Origin: Vanessa cardui
Lineage: Eukaryota > Arthropoda > Insecta > Lepidoptera > Nymphalidae
Direction of reading: 5' to 3'
NCBI RefSeq assembly: GCF_905220365.1
Contig: NC_061124.1
Coordinates: 9,240,501-9,304,500, forward strand
DNA length: 64,000 nucleotides
The notes under the pieces were generated by a model. It was not told the DNA's origin and ran no database searches. It saw only the letters and a list, made by a program, of their open reading frames with translations. Made by a program: the position numbers and the translations under genes. Positions 11,833 to 25,400 of this stretch are shown here, piece by piece; within the stretch, counting starts at the first letter, position 1; every line of letters begins with the position of its first letter.

Positions 11833-13439
11833 CCTAAGTTGTCAGATAACGACTAAATAAAAGATAATATTGTTTGTTTTTGATATAGTTTGGCAACGTA
11901 CAAAACCTATTACATTTAATTAAACTTGTTATATACATAAATATATTTTTAATATTAACAGTAAACAAATTTTGTAGATAAGAGATGGAATATGTAATAA
12001 AATGCGTTTATTATTAATTAAAACTAAACATGTACCTAGTTTAGTTTTAATTAGATTTGTATACTTATTTTTAAATTTAACCATAAAACTAATTATTAAA
12101 GTGTCAGTAATTTGAGTTGTTTATCATACATCTATCCAGTGCCAGACATCGGGTTTAAGGATTAGATAGTGCAGGCAACTAGCAAAGTCCTTTAGGCAAG
12201 CCAAACCCTGGTTAAAGTTAAGTTTACGAAATTTTTAAGCCAAATATTTCTCTTATTTGCATAGGGTAGTGACATACCACCGCGCCGTCGGAAACATAGT
12301 AATTATGACGTCGTAATATGGTCTAAATTATAGTAATTATAAATAAAATTGACTTTTGGTAAAATGGTTGGTTGTAAAAGATAAAATTCCACGAGATGTG
12401 CATTGAATAGGTGCCCGTCGTTATTATTCAGAATCTACGTCACTATTTTTTGACTGTAGGTTAGTAGTAGTGTGATAAAGTACTTATTTCTTCATATAAA
12501 TTTTATTATTAATTAAATAATTATATAAAACGCTCCTTACATATCGCTATGGTAGACAACCATTAAGATACCTTTTGGTACGTTATACAATTATAATTAG
12601 ATATATCAGCACAGTAAAGTGGATGGATGGGTGGGTACCTAGCACTACAGTATTTTTAAATTGCTGTCAATAACGAACTAAATTGATTTTTGAACCACTG
12701 AAACTATACATTAGCCGATTCGAAGCTAAGAACGTCGTACAGTGCACTTGCACTCCATGATTTTTTCGTAGTAGAAGCCCCAATTTAAAATAAACAGCAA
12801 TTACTGCGGCCTTGCTCCGCTTTGGATAATAGAGATAATCGCACGACGATCGAAATTGAAAATTATATATCCTTTTGCATTTATAGATATTTGTTTGTAT
12901 CTGTACCGCGACCGGTAACTTCTACGAAGCATATTACGAAGCATTGTATTATAATTTTTTTTCTTATTATAGAAACGATAATAGTATTTGTGCATTTTGG
13001 ATTATGCCTAGGCGAATTATATTAATAATTACAACGCTTTTTACTACATTATGAAGGAATGTCTTACCCTATTCAAATAAGAGAAATATTTTATTTCAAT
13101 AATTTCTTAAACTTGACTTTAATGGATTATTTACTTGCTTAGGGACTCTAGCTAGTTGCCTGCTTTGCTTAAGCGATGAACCCGGATAGATGAATAACGC
13201 AGAATTCTTAAGAATCTATATTTATAAAGTCCGTAAGGGACAGAGCTCTTTAAAGGATAATATCAACCGTGTATGAAAAACACGCGGAAATGTAAAATAT
13301 ACGTATAATAATCTTGAATATAATTATTAGCACAAGCAAATAAAATATATTCTTCATTATCCTGGGTAGGAAGTTTTTTATTTGTAATAGAATATTTAAA
13401 GCCTGTACCAATTTTTAGTTGCTGTAAGCTCAAGCTAAA
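11833..13439. other. Intergenic sequence upstream of the NNT coding start
   Basis: Noncoding, AT-rich. It contains an imperfect inverted-repeat pair: GCAGGCAACTAGC at 12171-12183 recurs in inverted form at about 13151-13163, with CATCTATCC at 12129-12137 and its inverse at 13184-13192. This may be an old foldback element of about 1.06 kb. The ORFs here lack recognisable content. Confidence 0.4.
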
Positions 13440-16400
13440 ATGTGCGGCTGCGTGAGAGTTCTCCGCATTGGTAAGCCGCTACCTAAGTCATGGCAACGGA
13501 GACTCTTCAGCTCCTCTTCAACGCCACCACCTGTCCAAGGAGTTCCATACACAAAACTCAGTGTTGGAGTTCCTAAAGAAATATGGCAAGATGAAAGAAG
13601 GTACTTAAAGTTAAACTTTGTTCGGAATTTAAAATTAGTAATCCATATAATTTTAGGGTCGACTTATATTGAAATATGTACCTACTCGCGATATTCTCGT
13701 TCCTATTTAATCAAGTAGGTATTGCGTAGTTATCAATCGCAATACATACATGCAGAAATTTTATTAGATTGATTGGTATGATTAGAGTTCAATATAATAA
13801 CTTGTTCCATAAGATTATTAGGATCTATATTTTATATGAAAACCATAAACGTTATTTTTTATATTTTTAGGGTTGCCATAGTACCAGCGGTAGTTAGTAA
13901 ATTAGTCAAAAAAGGATTTAGTGTTAATGTTGAAGAAAACGCTGGGGCATTAGCAAATTTTCCAAATAAGAGTTTTGAAGAAGCCGGCGCCAAAATCACC
14001 AGCTTAAAGGATACTTATCAGTCAAGTAAAGATTTTTTTTAATTATATAATTTATAAAAATATTTTATTGGGCTCTATTGAAAAATATCGAGTCTATAAT
14101 TACTAAGAAGTGACGATGTTTTAATATTTTTTCAGACATCATTTTAAAAGTACGTCCTTTCGCTGATAATGAAGTTCAAAATGTAGCCGATAAATCCACC
14201 ATCATATCATTTTTATATCCTGCACAGAATCAAAGTCTCATAGAAAAACTGGCAACTAAAAAAGTTAATGCATTTGGTAAGTATTTAAAATTTTATTATT
14301 CAAAATCCTTTTATAGAAACGCATAATTATTTTGTTAACTTCTTCGTCTTTTAGCAATGGACTGCATTCCTCGTATAAGCCGCGCTCAAGTGTTCGACGC
14401 GCTCAGCTCGATGGCTAACGTGGCGGGCTACCGTGCTGTCATCGAAGCGGCTGCTCATTTCCCGCGTTTTTTTTCTGGTATGGCTAAAAAGTCACAGATT
14501 ACTACCAAAAATATTTTAGAGTATATTCTTACATATAGTATATAACATTCTAAATAATATTTATGATAAAAATCTAATTTTTTAAAGGCAATGGTCTCCT
14601 TTCGTCTGAAGGTAGCCCTGGAGTTTATCTTATCTGCGGCATTATGAAATAAAATTAAATGCTGGTTAGTCGTACCTATATAAATGTATATGTAAAAGAA
14701 TTTCATCTGATTCATACATGCTTTGTCACGGTAAACTCATTGAAGCATATGAAATAGCAGCGGTGCTTGCTTGAATTTACATTCTAGATATTCGGATAGG
14801 ATCAACATATTTTATCTGCGTTGTATTTTTATCTTCCTAGTAAATAAAATATGTGGATACAATACACAGTATAACCACCTTATAAAAAAATAATTGGATA
14901 AAACGAGCCTTCAAAATACACTTTCGTATCTAATTAGACGTCGAGACTCTTGAGAACAAATGCATTTAAGTATCAGCTATTGTGAGTGAAAATTATCAAG
15001 TGGTGGTCTGCAACAGGCAGAGTCGGATTTAAAGGTCTGGAGGCCCCCGGGCCACAAAGCAGTGGGGGCCCTAGACTAACAGAAGCGCGAACAACCTAAT
15101 AATTATATTATCATGAATTAATTACTTTTTTTTATTTCAATCAGTAAGCTATGATTTATTTACTTGTATCGTTAACTTTTTAAACATTAAATAATAACAT
15201 TGTTATAATTTGACTATACCTCGGTATTTCTTAACTTGCTGAAAACTGTGGCCCCCACTAATGTGGAGGCCCCAGGGCAGTTGCCCCGGTTGCCCTCCCC
15301 TAAATACGGCCCTGGCAACAGGTCAGATGACGGCCGCGGGGCGCGTGCCGCCGTGCCGCGTGCTCGTGGTGGGCGGCGGCGTGGCGGGGCTGGCGGCGGC
15401 CGCGCAGGCGCGCTGCATGGGCGCCGCCGTGCGCGCCTTCGACACGCGCCCGGCCGTGCGCGAGCAGATCGAGAGTCTTGGCGCTCAGTTCATTACTATG
15501 GATGTGAAGGTATAATGACGTTTAAATAAAACTAATTATAACGGATGAATCGCGTATATTAATTATTTTTAAACATCCCGACGTTTCGAGCACTTTGCTC
15601 TGAAAACTTTAAGACAACATTATATAATGACGTTGTTGTCGCCTGACGTTTATTTGGTTTTAAGGCTTTTAAATGGCTCAAAAACCAGTGACTTTAAGAT
15701 CTATGTGTAAAGTTATACACAATAACGATGACTCCGTTGAGAATTACCGATTTTATAGAAATTGATTAGTAGGTCTATAAGAATAATAAAGAGGACCATT
15801 ACTCAGTATTTATTTTTTTTATCATCGCTTTTTGGTATCGGTTCCGATTGCCATCAATAACTTGGTATAAATTTATTAGTTTTGGTTGCCCTAATCTTAT
15901 TTTTATTAATTAATAATTTTTGCAATTGTAGAAGTCAAAGTCAGATTTAGATCAGCCCTTCATGGAACATCATAATGAACACATTAATATTTCAATTTAA
16001 TAAGCAAAGCAAATTAATAATTCATTTTTTTGCAGAACCCAGAACATACAAGTTGGCAAAAGACCAATTTTAAGTCTGGTATGCCCTAAATATTGTTTTG
16101 TATTTGGCCATCATGTTAATGAATAAATGTTAACAATTCAATAATAATAATTTTACATTAATACAAAGTTTATCATTACATTATATGAATAATTTATGTA
16201 ATAATAATAAATAGCGTTTTAATGCGGTTTTAGCGGTTAAAGAGTAATCTTACACATGTCATATGATTTTACTACACGTGCGTACGTAATCGCAAATGAT
16301 TTAATAAGACATTGACCAGGTTCGTGATACGCTAGGTGTCTGACCTTTGTCAGCTCAATGATAGAAATGCATAAATAATAAACACGTCAGCGTCTCAGCT

Positions 16401-19400
16401 CATGAGCACCGGCACATGAGCCCACGTATTAATGCACATGAATATTTATCGCCAAATGTTTGTGACATCGCCATTTACGTGACTTGCTTGTTAGTTTATG
16501 TTTAGCTAGATTTTTTTTTCAACTCAACGCAAACAAAAATATGTTTGATGTCATTTATCATAACTTTGCATTTATCTCAAGGCCTAACTCATAATGCTAG
16601 TTAAACTTGTGGACAAAACATTTAACGTAATCGTGAAAGTAAATATTTGCCAAGAAATGATAATAGCCACCCAGCTACCTGCGTCTGTTACATAATTCAA
16701 CAATTTCTTATGCACATGACTATTGACTTTGACTTTGCATGCATTTTTACGTATTTTTACGAAATTACATTTTTTGTATCAAACCTCAGTATTATGTATT
16801 AAAATTTTACGGCAATTTTCGAAATCTTTATGTATTTTGAAGTACTTTATGTAAATTTATTCACACGTTTATTTTGTACAGGAGTAATATCTTAATAATT
16901 TTCCATGTCATATGAATATATGACATGGAAAATCATTATTTTACTATGTATTTGTAGGAACATATCTACAATATACTTATATTACAAATGATACTTATTT
17001 CATATTAGTTACATACAATAATATTGCATATGATATAGTTGTAAAATTCTTATACAAAAAGGAAGAAGGAGCTGGCGCGGGCGGGTATGCCAAAGAGATG
17101 AGTGAAGAGTTCCTCAACGCGGAACGGGCGTTATTGGGAAAAGAAGCCAGGACATCCGACGTAGTAATCAGCACAGCTTTAATACCTGGAAAACCTGCTC
17201 CACTGCTTATTTTGGAGGTAAACTGATACTCATCTATTTATGAAATAATCTATTTAAATATGACGTACAAACGATTCAAACTGTAACTAAATTTAAAATA
17301 CTCATCGATAAATTTATCCCATTTGAATAAGTGTCCAAGATAAACAGAAAACTTCTTTGAATTTTATTTCTTATATTTGTGAAACAAATACTCCCACCAA
17401 TTGCCATTTACATATATTTCTTTTATAAAACATATCCATATATGTTATCACACAATATATAATATTATAAAGGAAATCATTAAAAAAGTAATAATAATAA
17501 TAAAAACGGGTGCTCTTTTATAGGATGCCGTTCGCGACATGGCTCCGGGTAGTGTGATAGTAGACCTGGCGGCAGAAATGGGTGGCAACATACAGACGAC
17601 CACTAAGGGCAAAATAACAAAGGTGCACGATGTCACGCACATTGGTCTCACAGACCTGCCCAGTAGGATGCCCGCGCATGCCTCTACTCTCTACGCCAAC
17701 AATATCTCCGCCTTCCTATTCAGCTTAGGTGAGTTTGGCTTAAATGATAATACTATGTACCCATACGAAAAATAATCTTTGTATCTCTGAACTGCATCGT
17801 ATTCAATGTTGTAAATGATTAAATGCAAGAATTGTCATACAATTAATTTTATAATTTAAATAAATAAATATGAGACAAAATCACGTACTTTACTCTGATC
17901 CCAATGTAAGTAGCTAAAGCACTTGTGTTGTGGAAAATCAGTAGTAACGAAGGTACCACAAAGACCCTGACCCAAAACAACTAATGATAATCTATATCGA
18001 CTCGGCCGGGAATCGAACCCGGGACCTCGGAGTGGCGTACCCTTGAAAACCGGTGTACACACCACTCGACCACGGAGGTCGTCATTTGTAACGATTACTA
18101 TATTAATACTTTTTTCTTGTAAACCTTTATTTAAATAATTAACGCTATGCTGTTACGTAACAACTACCAAGTAATAAAATAGATCGGACGATGTTATATA
18201 TTTGCTCATTTAATAAATATTATAACAATTGTTACTTCAGGTTGTTTTGTACGATATATTATTGATGTTTATCTTTGATAATATTATGTACTTTTTAAAG
18301 GTTATATTTACTGGCCAATCAAGAGAACTAATTGCAATCACGACAAGCCCAAATTACGATAAAAATGCAATAATGACGTCCATCCATTATAGCATTGATA
18401 AAAAAATCCGCAAATTTAAGTGAGATTTCTAGTGCAACATAATTACGAAATTGAAGATAATTATGAAGTTCATGCGATATAAATAAAATTCAGATAATAA
18501 AATTTGTTTTGTTACATATTTGACTTTTGTGTTTTATAACTGCTTTGAATTAACAATTAAGTTGATAACATTTTTATTTTGTTTGCTTTAAAATGCATGA
18601 AAATGTACTTCAGAGAGAATACAAAAAATAATGATGTAATTCATTGAGTCGATAACAAATTCTTGATTTACAAATCTCGTAAAAACATGTGACTTACCAT
18701 ATCAAAAACAATTAAAATAAAATAATTTACTTAACAGTATACATAGTTATGAGGCAGCTTATTATTAACACTAACTTAGAAACTACTACACCAAAAATTA
18801 GAAAATTATAATATTAATTTTTTTTTTTAAATATCCTGAATTTTTTGTCTTGTATTTTTCTTTATTAAATCCTCCTAGCACCTAAAGTAACAAAAAATAA
18901 ATCTATAAAACTGTACTGGTTGTATAGTGAGATGCATCTGGTAATATACATACTTCGCATGTTTATAAATCAAACACGAATAATTTAAACGAAACGTGAT
19001 TATAATTGTCTGTAAAACAAGCAGAGTCGGATTTAAAGGTCTGGAGGCCCCCGGGCCACAAAGTAGTGGGGGCCCTAGACAAACAGAAGCGTGAACAACC
19101 TAATAATTATATTATCATGAATTAATTACTTTTTCATTTCAATCACTGAGCTATGATTTATTTACTTGTATCGTTAACTTTTAAAATATTAAATAATAAC
19201 ATTATTATAATTTGACGATAACTCGATATTTGTTAACTTGCTGAAAAATGTGGCCCCCACTAATGTGGAGGCCCCAGGGCAGTTGCCCCGGTTGCCCGGT
19301 CCTGAAAACAAGTTGAATATGTACAGGCAACAACGATCACTTCAACATCGACCTCGAGGACGAGGTGACGCGCGGCGCGATCGTGCTGCGCGACGGCGCG

Positions 19401-22400
19401 CTGCTGTGGCCGCCGCCCGCGCGCGCGCCGCCCGCCGCGCCCGCCGCCGCCAAGCCCGCGCCCGCCGCCGCCGAGCCCCCCAACCCCTTCAACGAAACTC
19501 TGAAGGACACTTTCCTGTACTCCACGGGTAAATTACCAGTGGCGTAGCTATCGTAGGACAGGTGGTGCAGGGCACCGGGGCCCCGGAGTTCAGGGGCCCC
19601 TCTAAACTAAATCTTAAGCATCTGAAGCTAGAAAAACACGACCCAGAGCACAAGATTTCTTATTTGGTATCTATAATTTTAAAGGATAATTATTAATTAA
19701 AGAGGGATGGGAAAGAGGGGGTGAGGGCCCGATTCTTTTTATGCACCGGGGCCCTTACTCACCTAGCTATGCCACTGTAAATTATGTTACATTTAAACTA
19801 TTCAAAATCAAAATGAACTTTATTCAAGTGGGCTTTTACAAGCACATTTGAATCGTCATTTAACAATTAAGTGAAGGTACAACCGGTTCGGAAAGTAGAT
19901 TCTACCGAGAAGAACCGGCAAGAAACTCAGTAGTTACTCTTTTTCAACATTTAAAAAATACAATCATATGAGTTAAATACAATTATATATTATGTATGTA
20001 ATGTGTCCTGCCTAACCCCTTATCCATATCCAACTTATTGCTTGGATTGGTAGATCCAACATCACCTTTGGCGATAGCATCCACATATACAGATACAGGC
20101 CATCTTTTTTATAACAAAGCTATGTTGCTTAGTTTCAAAAAATGTCTTTATTGACCAAAGATATTTTTGATCCTATGATTGATAACATTTGTGTTCTATA
20201 ATGATGCTTATAAAAATGAAATAATGTAATAAATTAATTCAAAGAATCTGTTCATACTTCTAGGTTTGGCTAGTTTAATTGGACTCGGAATGGTCTCACC
20301 GAATCCAGCATTCACAACAATGACAACTACCTTAGCTCTATCAGGTAAATATGCTTAAGATCTAATGTAAGGCACTCATGAACACTATCCTCAACAAAAA
20401 AAAAATACTCAAAATATGTAAATTATTATTATTTCAGGCGTAGTAGGCTACCACACGGTTTGGGGAGTCGTGCCCGCTCTCCATTCCCCCCTCATGTCAG
20501 TAACCAACGCTGTATCTGGTATTACTGCTGTTGGTGGTTTGCTTCTCATGGGTGGAGGATATGTACCTGAGACTCCAGTTCAGGTAACGCAATTGGATCC
20601 ATCCAATTACATTGCACTTAAATGTGTAGACATTCTTTATATAAAAAAATCTTATTATATAAATAAATCTATTTCTAGTGGTTAGCCAGCACTGCAGCTC
20701 TTATCTCATTCGTAAACGTATTTGGTGGATTCCTCGTAACACAACGCATGCTGGACATGTTCAAAAGGTATTATTCGCATATTAATCTTCCCAAGATTTC
20801 ATATGTTGAAATGTTTTATAATTCTACTAGCGATACTACCCCATATACTACAGAATGTCTGTCTATGACCTTTATAATTTGTAAAATACTATTATTTTGA
20901 TCTATCTCGTAGGGTTTGCAATAAAAAAGTGTTTATTTACATCACTTTAGAAACCTCCAAAATCTTTTATGAGATATAAAAGATTTTAAGAAGATTTAAA
21001 GACTATGTTTAGCATATATTTTATATATAAACCTTCTTGAATCAATCTATCTATTAAAAATACCGCATTAAAAACTATTGTGTAATTTTAAAGATCTAAG
21101 CATACATAGAAACAGCCAGCTGTAGGCGTTAGTGTATTATAATAATATTATGTAATGATATAACTTTTCTTTAATGCTCAGGCCTGATGACCCCCCAGAA
21201 TATGGATACTTATACAGCATACCAGCTGCTGCGTTACTCGCAGGATATCTTACAACTGCAATGCAGGTATGTTACTATAGTGTTTATGCTATAATTTAAC
21301 CTTCAAAAATAGTAGGAAATGTAGTCTAATGCATTCATTATCTTCCAGGGATACCCCGAAGTACACCAAATGGCTTATCTCGCTTCATCTTTATGCTGTG
21401 TGGGCGCTTTGGCCGGCCTAAGCTCACAGAAAACGGCACGGAAAGGAAACTACCTCGGAATGGTTTGTTATTTTCGTTTTTTAGATGCTCGAAGCTGTGT
21501 AAAGACTTATCTTCCAGTAATTTATTAAAAAATTTAAGTGTCTTCATTCTTTGTTTTACAATTTTATTTCTATTATACATGCAACTGATGATTAGAAAAG
21601 GCATTAATAGAGAAACAGACGTAGCTAAGACTCGGCCCAAGACCCACTCATTGTAATCTTGATGACATCAGCATCAATCTTTTGATCATTGTAAAGGCAT
21701 TGAGACATCAAAGACTTTTTGAACATTATTCCTTTGTCACGAATTAAATTTAAATTATTAGCAAAATTATCATTTTTTATTCTCTTATACAAACGCAGAC
21801 GCAGTAGTAATGTTCTTGTCTGTAAAAATGGAATTTGAACAGCTTTTTTTGTAAAGTCTAAAAAAAGGTTTTTGTACCATTTTAATACATTTAAATATTA
21901 ATGAGGTAACTTGGGTACAGCTCGACTAGTTGTGATAACTCTTTAGTAATATGAAGTTGCATTTTTATTTATATTTTAGTAGCATTATTTTATAGAAATT
22001 ATATAAAAAAAAGATATATCCATAACCTTTAGATTGGCGTTTCTGGTGGTATCGCGGCAACTTTGGGTCTCCTGACGCCAAGCGCTGAAGTGTTGGCCCA
22101 AATGATTGGTGTGGCGGGTATTGGAGGACTTATTGGTGGCACTATCGCCAAAAAGATTGAGATCACAGACTTACCACAACTTGTTGCTGGTTTTCACAGG
22201 TAATTTGAATGCATGATCTATATTATTTTTGTAGATATCTTATTTGCACATCACAGTCATATTGGGTATTCTTTTTGAGTTTTTAAGTGTTTTTATTTAT
22301 TTTTTCCTTTATAGTTTGGTGGGCATGGCGGCGGTGCTGACCTGCGTAGCCACATACATGCATGATTTCCCTGCGATGGCGCTCGACCCCACTGCAGCTA

Positions 22401-25400
22401 CTCTTAAAACATCGCTCTTCTTGGGCACGTACATTGGAGGAATTACTTTCACGTGAGTATATGTAAAAAAAATATATAGTCATGTTCATCTAATAATCAA
22501 ATTTTTGAGGCACTTTCATATTATTATTCAGAAAGTCTTATGCTATGTATAGTTTATATAATATACAATATTGCTCTTCAAAGGACCTACCAACTCTTTA
22601 ACATTTGATATACAAACATTTTGATAATACATACATACATTTTGAGGGTTCAAAGTTACCGTAGTTTTAAAGAACCCGTGTATGGGTACATCAATATGTA
22701 GTACATATCGACAATGTTATACATACATCTCCGATTTTATTTTCAGTGGGTCTTTGGTTGCATATGGTAAACTGCAAGGCGTACTATCTTCAGCGCCACT
22801 GCTTCTGCCTGGTAGGCATGCTATCAATGCGGGACTTTTAGCCGGTTCTCTTGGCTGCGGAGGAGCTCTTCTGGCATTCCCTGAAGCTCCGGGATTACCA
22901 CTTTTGTCAGCTGCTGCATTACTCAGCGGTATACAAGGATTGACTTTAACCGCTGCTATTGGAGGTAAAGTCATTTCAATGAAATATTTTGCGACAGTAA
23001 TGTAGGTTCAATTTTTCGATCTAAAATGAAAATAATTTATATTTAAGGTGCGGACATGCCTGTCGTGATTACTGTCCTAAACAGTTACTCGGGCTGGGCT
23101 CTTTGTGCGGAAGGATTTATGTTGAACAATTCCCTGATGACAATCGTGGGCGCACTCATCGGTAGCTCGGGAGCTATCCTCTCCTACATCATGTGCAAGG
23201 TCAGACATTAATATACCTATCGAACCAACTATTTTTAGGTAATACAGTTGTTAGTATTGATACACATATAGGGTTGGCAACTAAGTGATTGCCGATTTCA
23301 AACAAGAAGGAAAATTTGGATTTTTTCCATAAAACGAGTTTTTGTTATATCCAAACATTTTTAATGCATGTGTGCGATACATTGAGTTTCTGTGCAATAT
23401 CACGACGTGTTGTGCAATCTGAATCGATAATGGCCTTGATATGGGTACCATCGACTTCGATTGGGCAGCCAGATCGTTAAGTATTTTCCGATGAAAAATC
23501 ACCAGAACGAATTCTGGCAAACCAATTTCGACACTGCCTTTCTTTCAAGGCTCCATTTCCGTATACGGCATATAAATTATTTTGTGCTTGCGAGGCGTTC
23601 TTGCCTTTTCGGAAGTAATACAATAAAATGTTTGAAGTGCACGTCCTGTTCTTCTATTTTTTAATTGGGATAAAAACAAAACTAAGGCACTAATCGATAT
23701 ATATTTTTTTTACTAAATTAAAGTGAGAAGTCTAAACAATTAGAAAAAAATATAGGTTAGGTGCTTTGACCACTTTCACAAAACAAAAAAAGCCTAAAGT
23801 TCACCTATCCAACAAATCGGCAATCACTTAGTTGCCAACCCAATAAATTCGTATATATATCTGTTATGACTAATATTATGTAAGAACTAATAAATAGTAG
23901 TCCCTCAAAAATTGTGTGACATGTAGACTTTCTTAAAACTTGTTGTGAAACAGGCGATGAACCGCTCCCTGCCCAACGTGATCCTGGGCGGCTACGGCGT
24001 GACGAGCAGCGGTTCCGCGCGCCCGGCCGGCGCCACACACACCGAGCTGAATGTGGACTCCGTGGCCGACCTCATACACCGCTCCTCCTCCATTATCATT
24101 ACTCCGGGTACAATGCCACACATTTATATATAGATATTTTCAAACCAAAGTGTAAATAGGCCTTTATTGATTAAGACGTCCTTCGACGATTTTAGCTGAT
24201 GTTAGCAAATTTTGACAAACCACTCTTCATTAAAAAGTTAAATAACATAATTTTTTCACACACTTGTGCCGTACATGCACATAGGTATTAAAGTAAACAG
24301 TTAGTAAAGTTACATATTCTATGACTGAAATATTTCACATCTCTGTATCTCATATTCTTTGGCATATTATACCATGTATAAAAGTCGGAGCATTACATAT
24401 GTAAAACAGAGTGTCTATCGAGTACGTCACAGTCCGTATAATTGTACCGTCTCGTTAATAAATCGTTAACCAGTTAGTGACTTTCATTATCCTATACACA
24501 ACACACTCTAGCTTCATTTATATTATTTAAACGACAATTATTTTTGTTTATCTTATTATTATTGATTATCTTCAGTTTTATATGAATAGAAATTCATTGT
24601 ATTGACATGAAGTCTTCTAATAATTTTCATGTTTATGTTCAACAGGTTATGGTTTGTGTGTAGCCAAAGCACAATATCCAATTGCTGAGCTCGTGGATAT
24701 CCTCAAGGGCATTGGAAAAAAAGTGCGTTTTGCTATTCATCCTGTTGCTGGTAAGCATTGCATTTTTAATGTCAATTTTAAAATACATACATCATATACA
24801 TTACATTCAAATCAAATCAAAATACTCTTTATTGTACACCAGTAAATAAATCACATATACACGGTTAGATGAAAGATGTACAAGAGGCGGCCTTATCGCT
24901 AACACAGCGATCTCTTCCAGGCAACCTTAAGGTAGAAGAAAACAGATATAAAAAGAGGTAGAGGTGTACAGAGCAGATATAAACATAATAAATAAATACA
25001 GTGTAATATACATAAATTACATTGTTAATTTCATTAATGTTTTCATTGTTACTAGGACGTATGCCCGGTCAGTTGAATGTGCTGCTCGCTGAAGCTGGAG
25101 TACCTTACGACGATGTCTTTGAAATGGAAGAAATCAACGAGGAATTCCCTGAAACTGACTTAGTTTTGGTTATTGGTAAGTTCGATATTGACGACTCCTA
25201 ACTATATTGTTATAAATGTGAAATTGTGTGGTTATTAATTTTGTATTATTTCACGTTTTAATTTAGATTATTTTTTATATGTATAAAATGCTTTCTAATG
25301 CATAAACAATGTAGAGAAAGTAACGAAGGCTTCATTATAATATATTTATTAACTTTAAATGTATCTCAACAGGTGCCAACGACACTGTTAACAGCGCGGC

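Noticed and set aside
12801..13025. Pair of overlapping antisense ORFs
   Set aside because: Short, Tyr/Arg/Ile-rich AT-driven frames with no start context, splice signals or recognisable motif.
15236..15529. 97-codon open frame rich in Arg, Gly and Ala
   Set aside because: It is another frame of the GC-rich NNT exon 5 joined to the MITE end; the NNT frame carries the conserved Rossmann motif.
18000..18083. tRNA-like sequence with good A and B boxes
   Set aside because: The same unit with flanking tail recurs at 56601-56829 and the cloverleaf is incomplete, so it is the promoter part of a SINE.
19238..19531. Open frames on both strands over NNT exon 8
   Set aside because: GC-rich shadows of the Ala/Pro-coding exon; no independent protein features.
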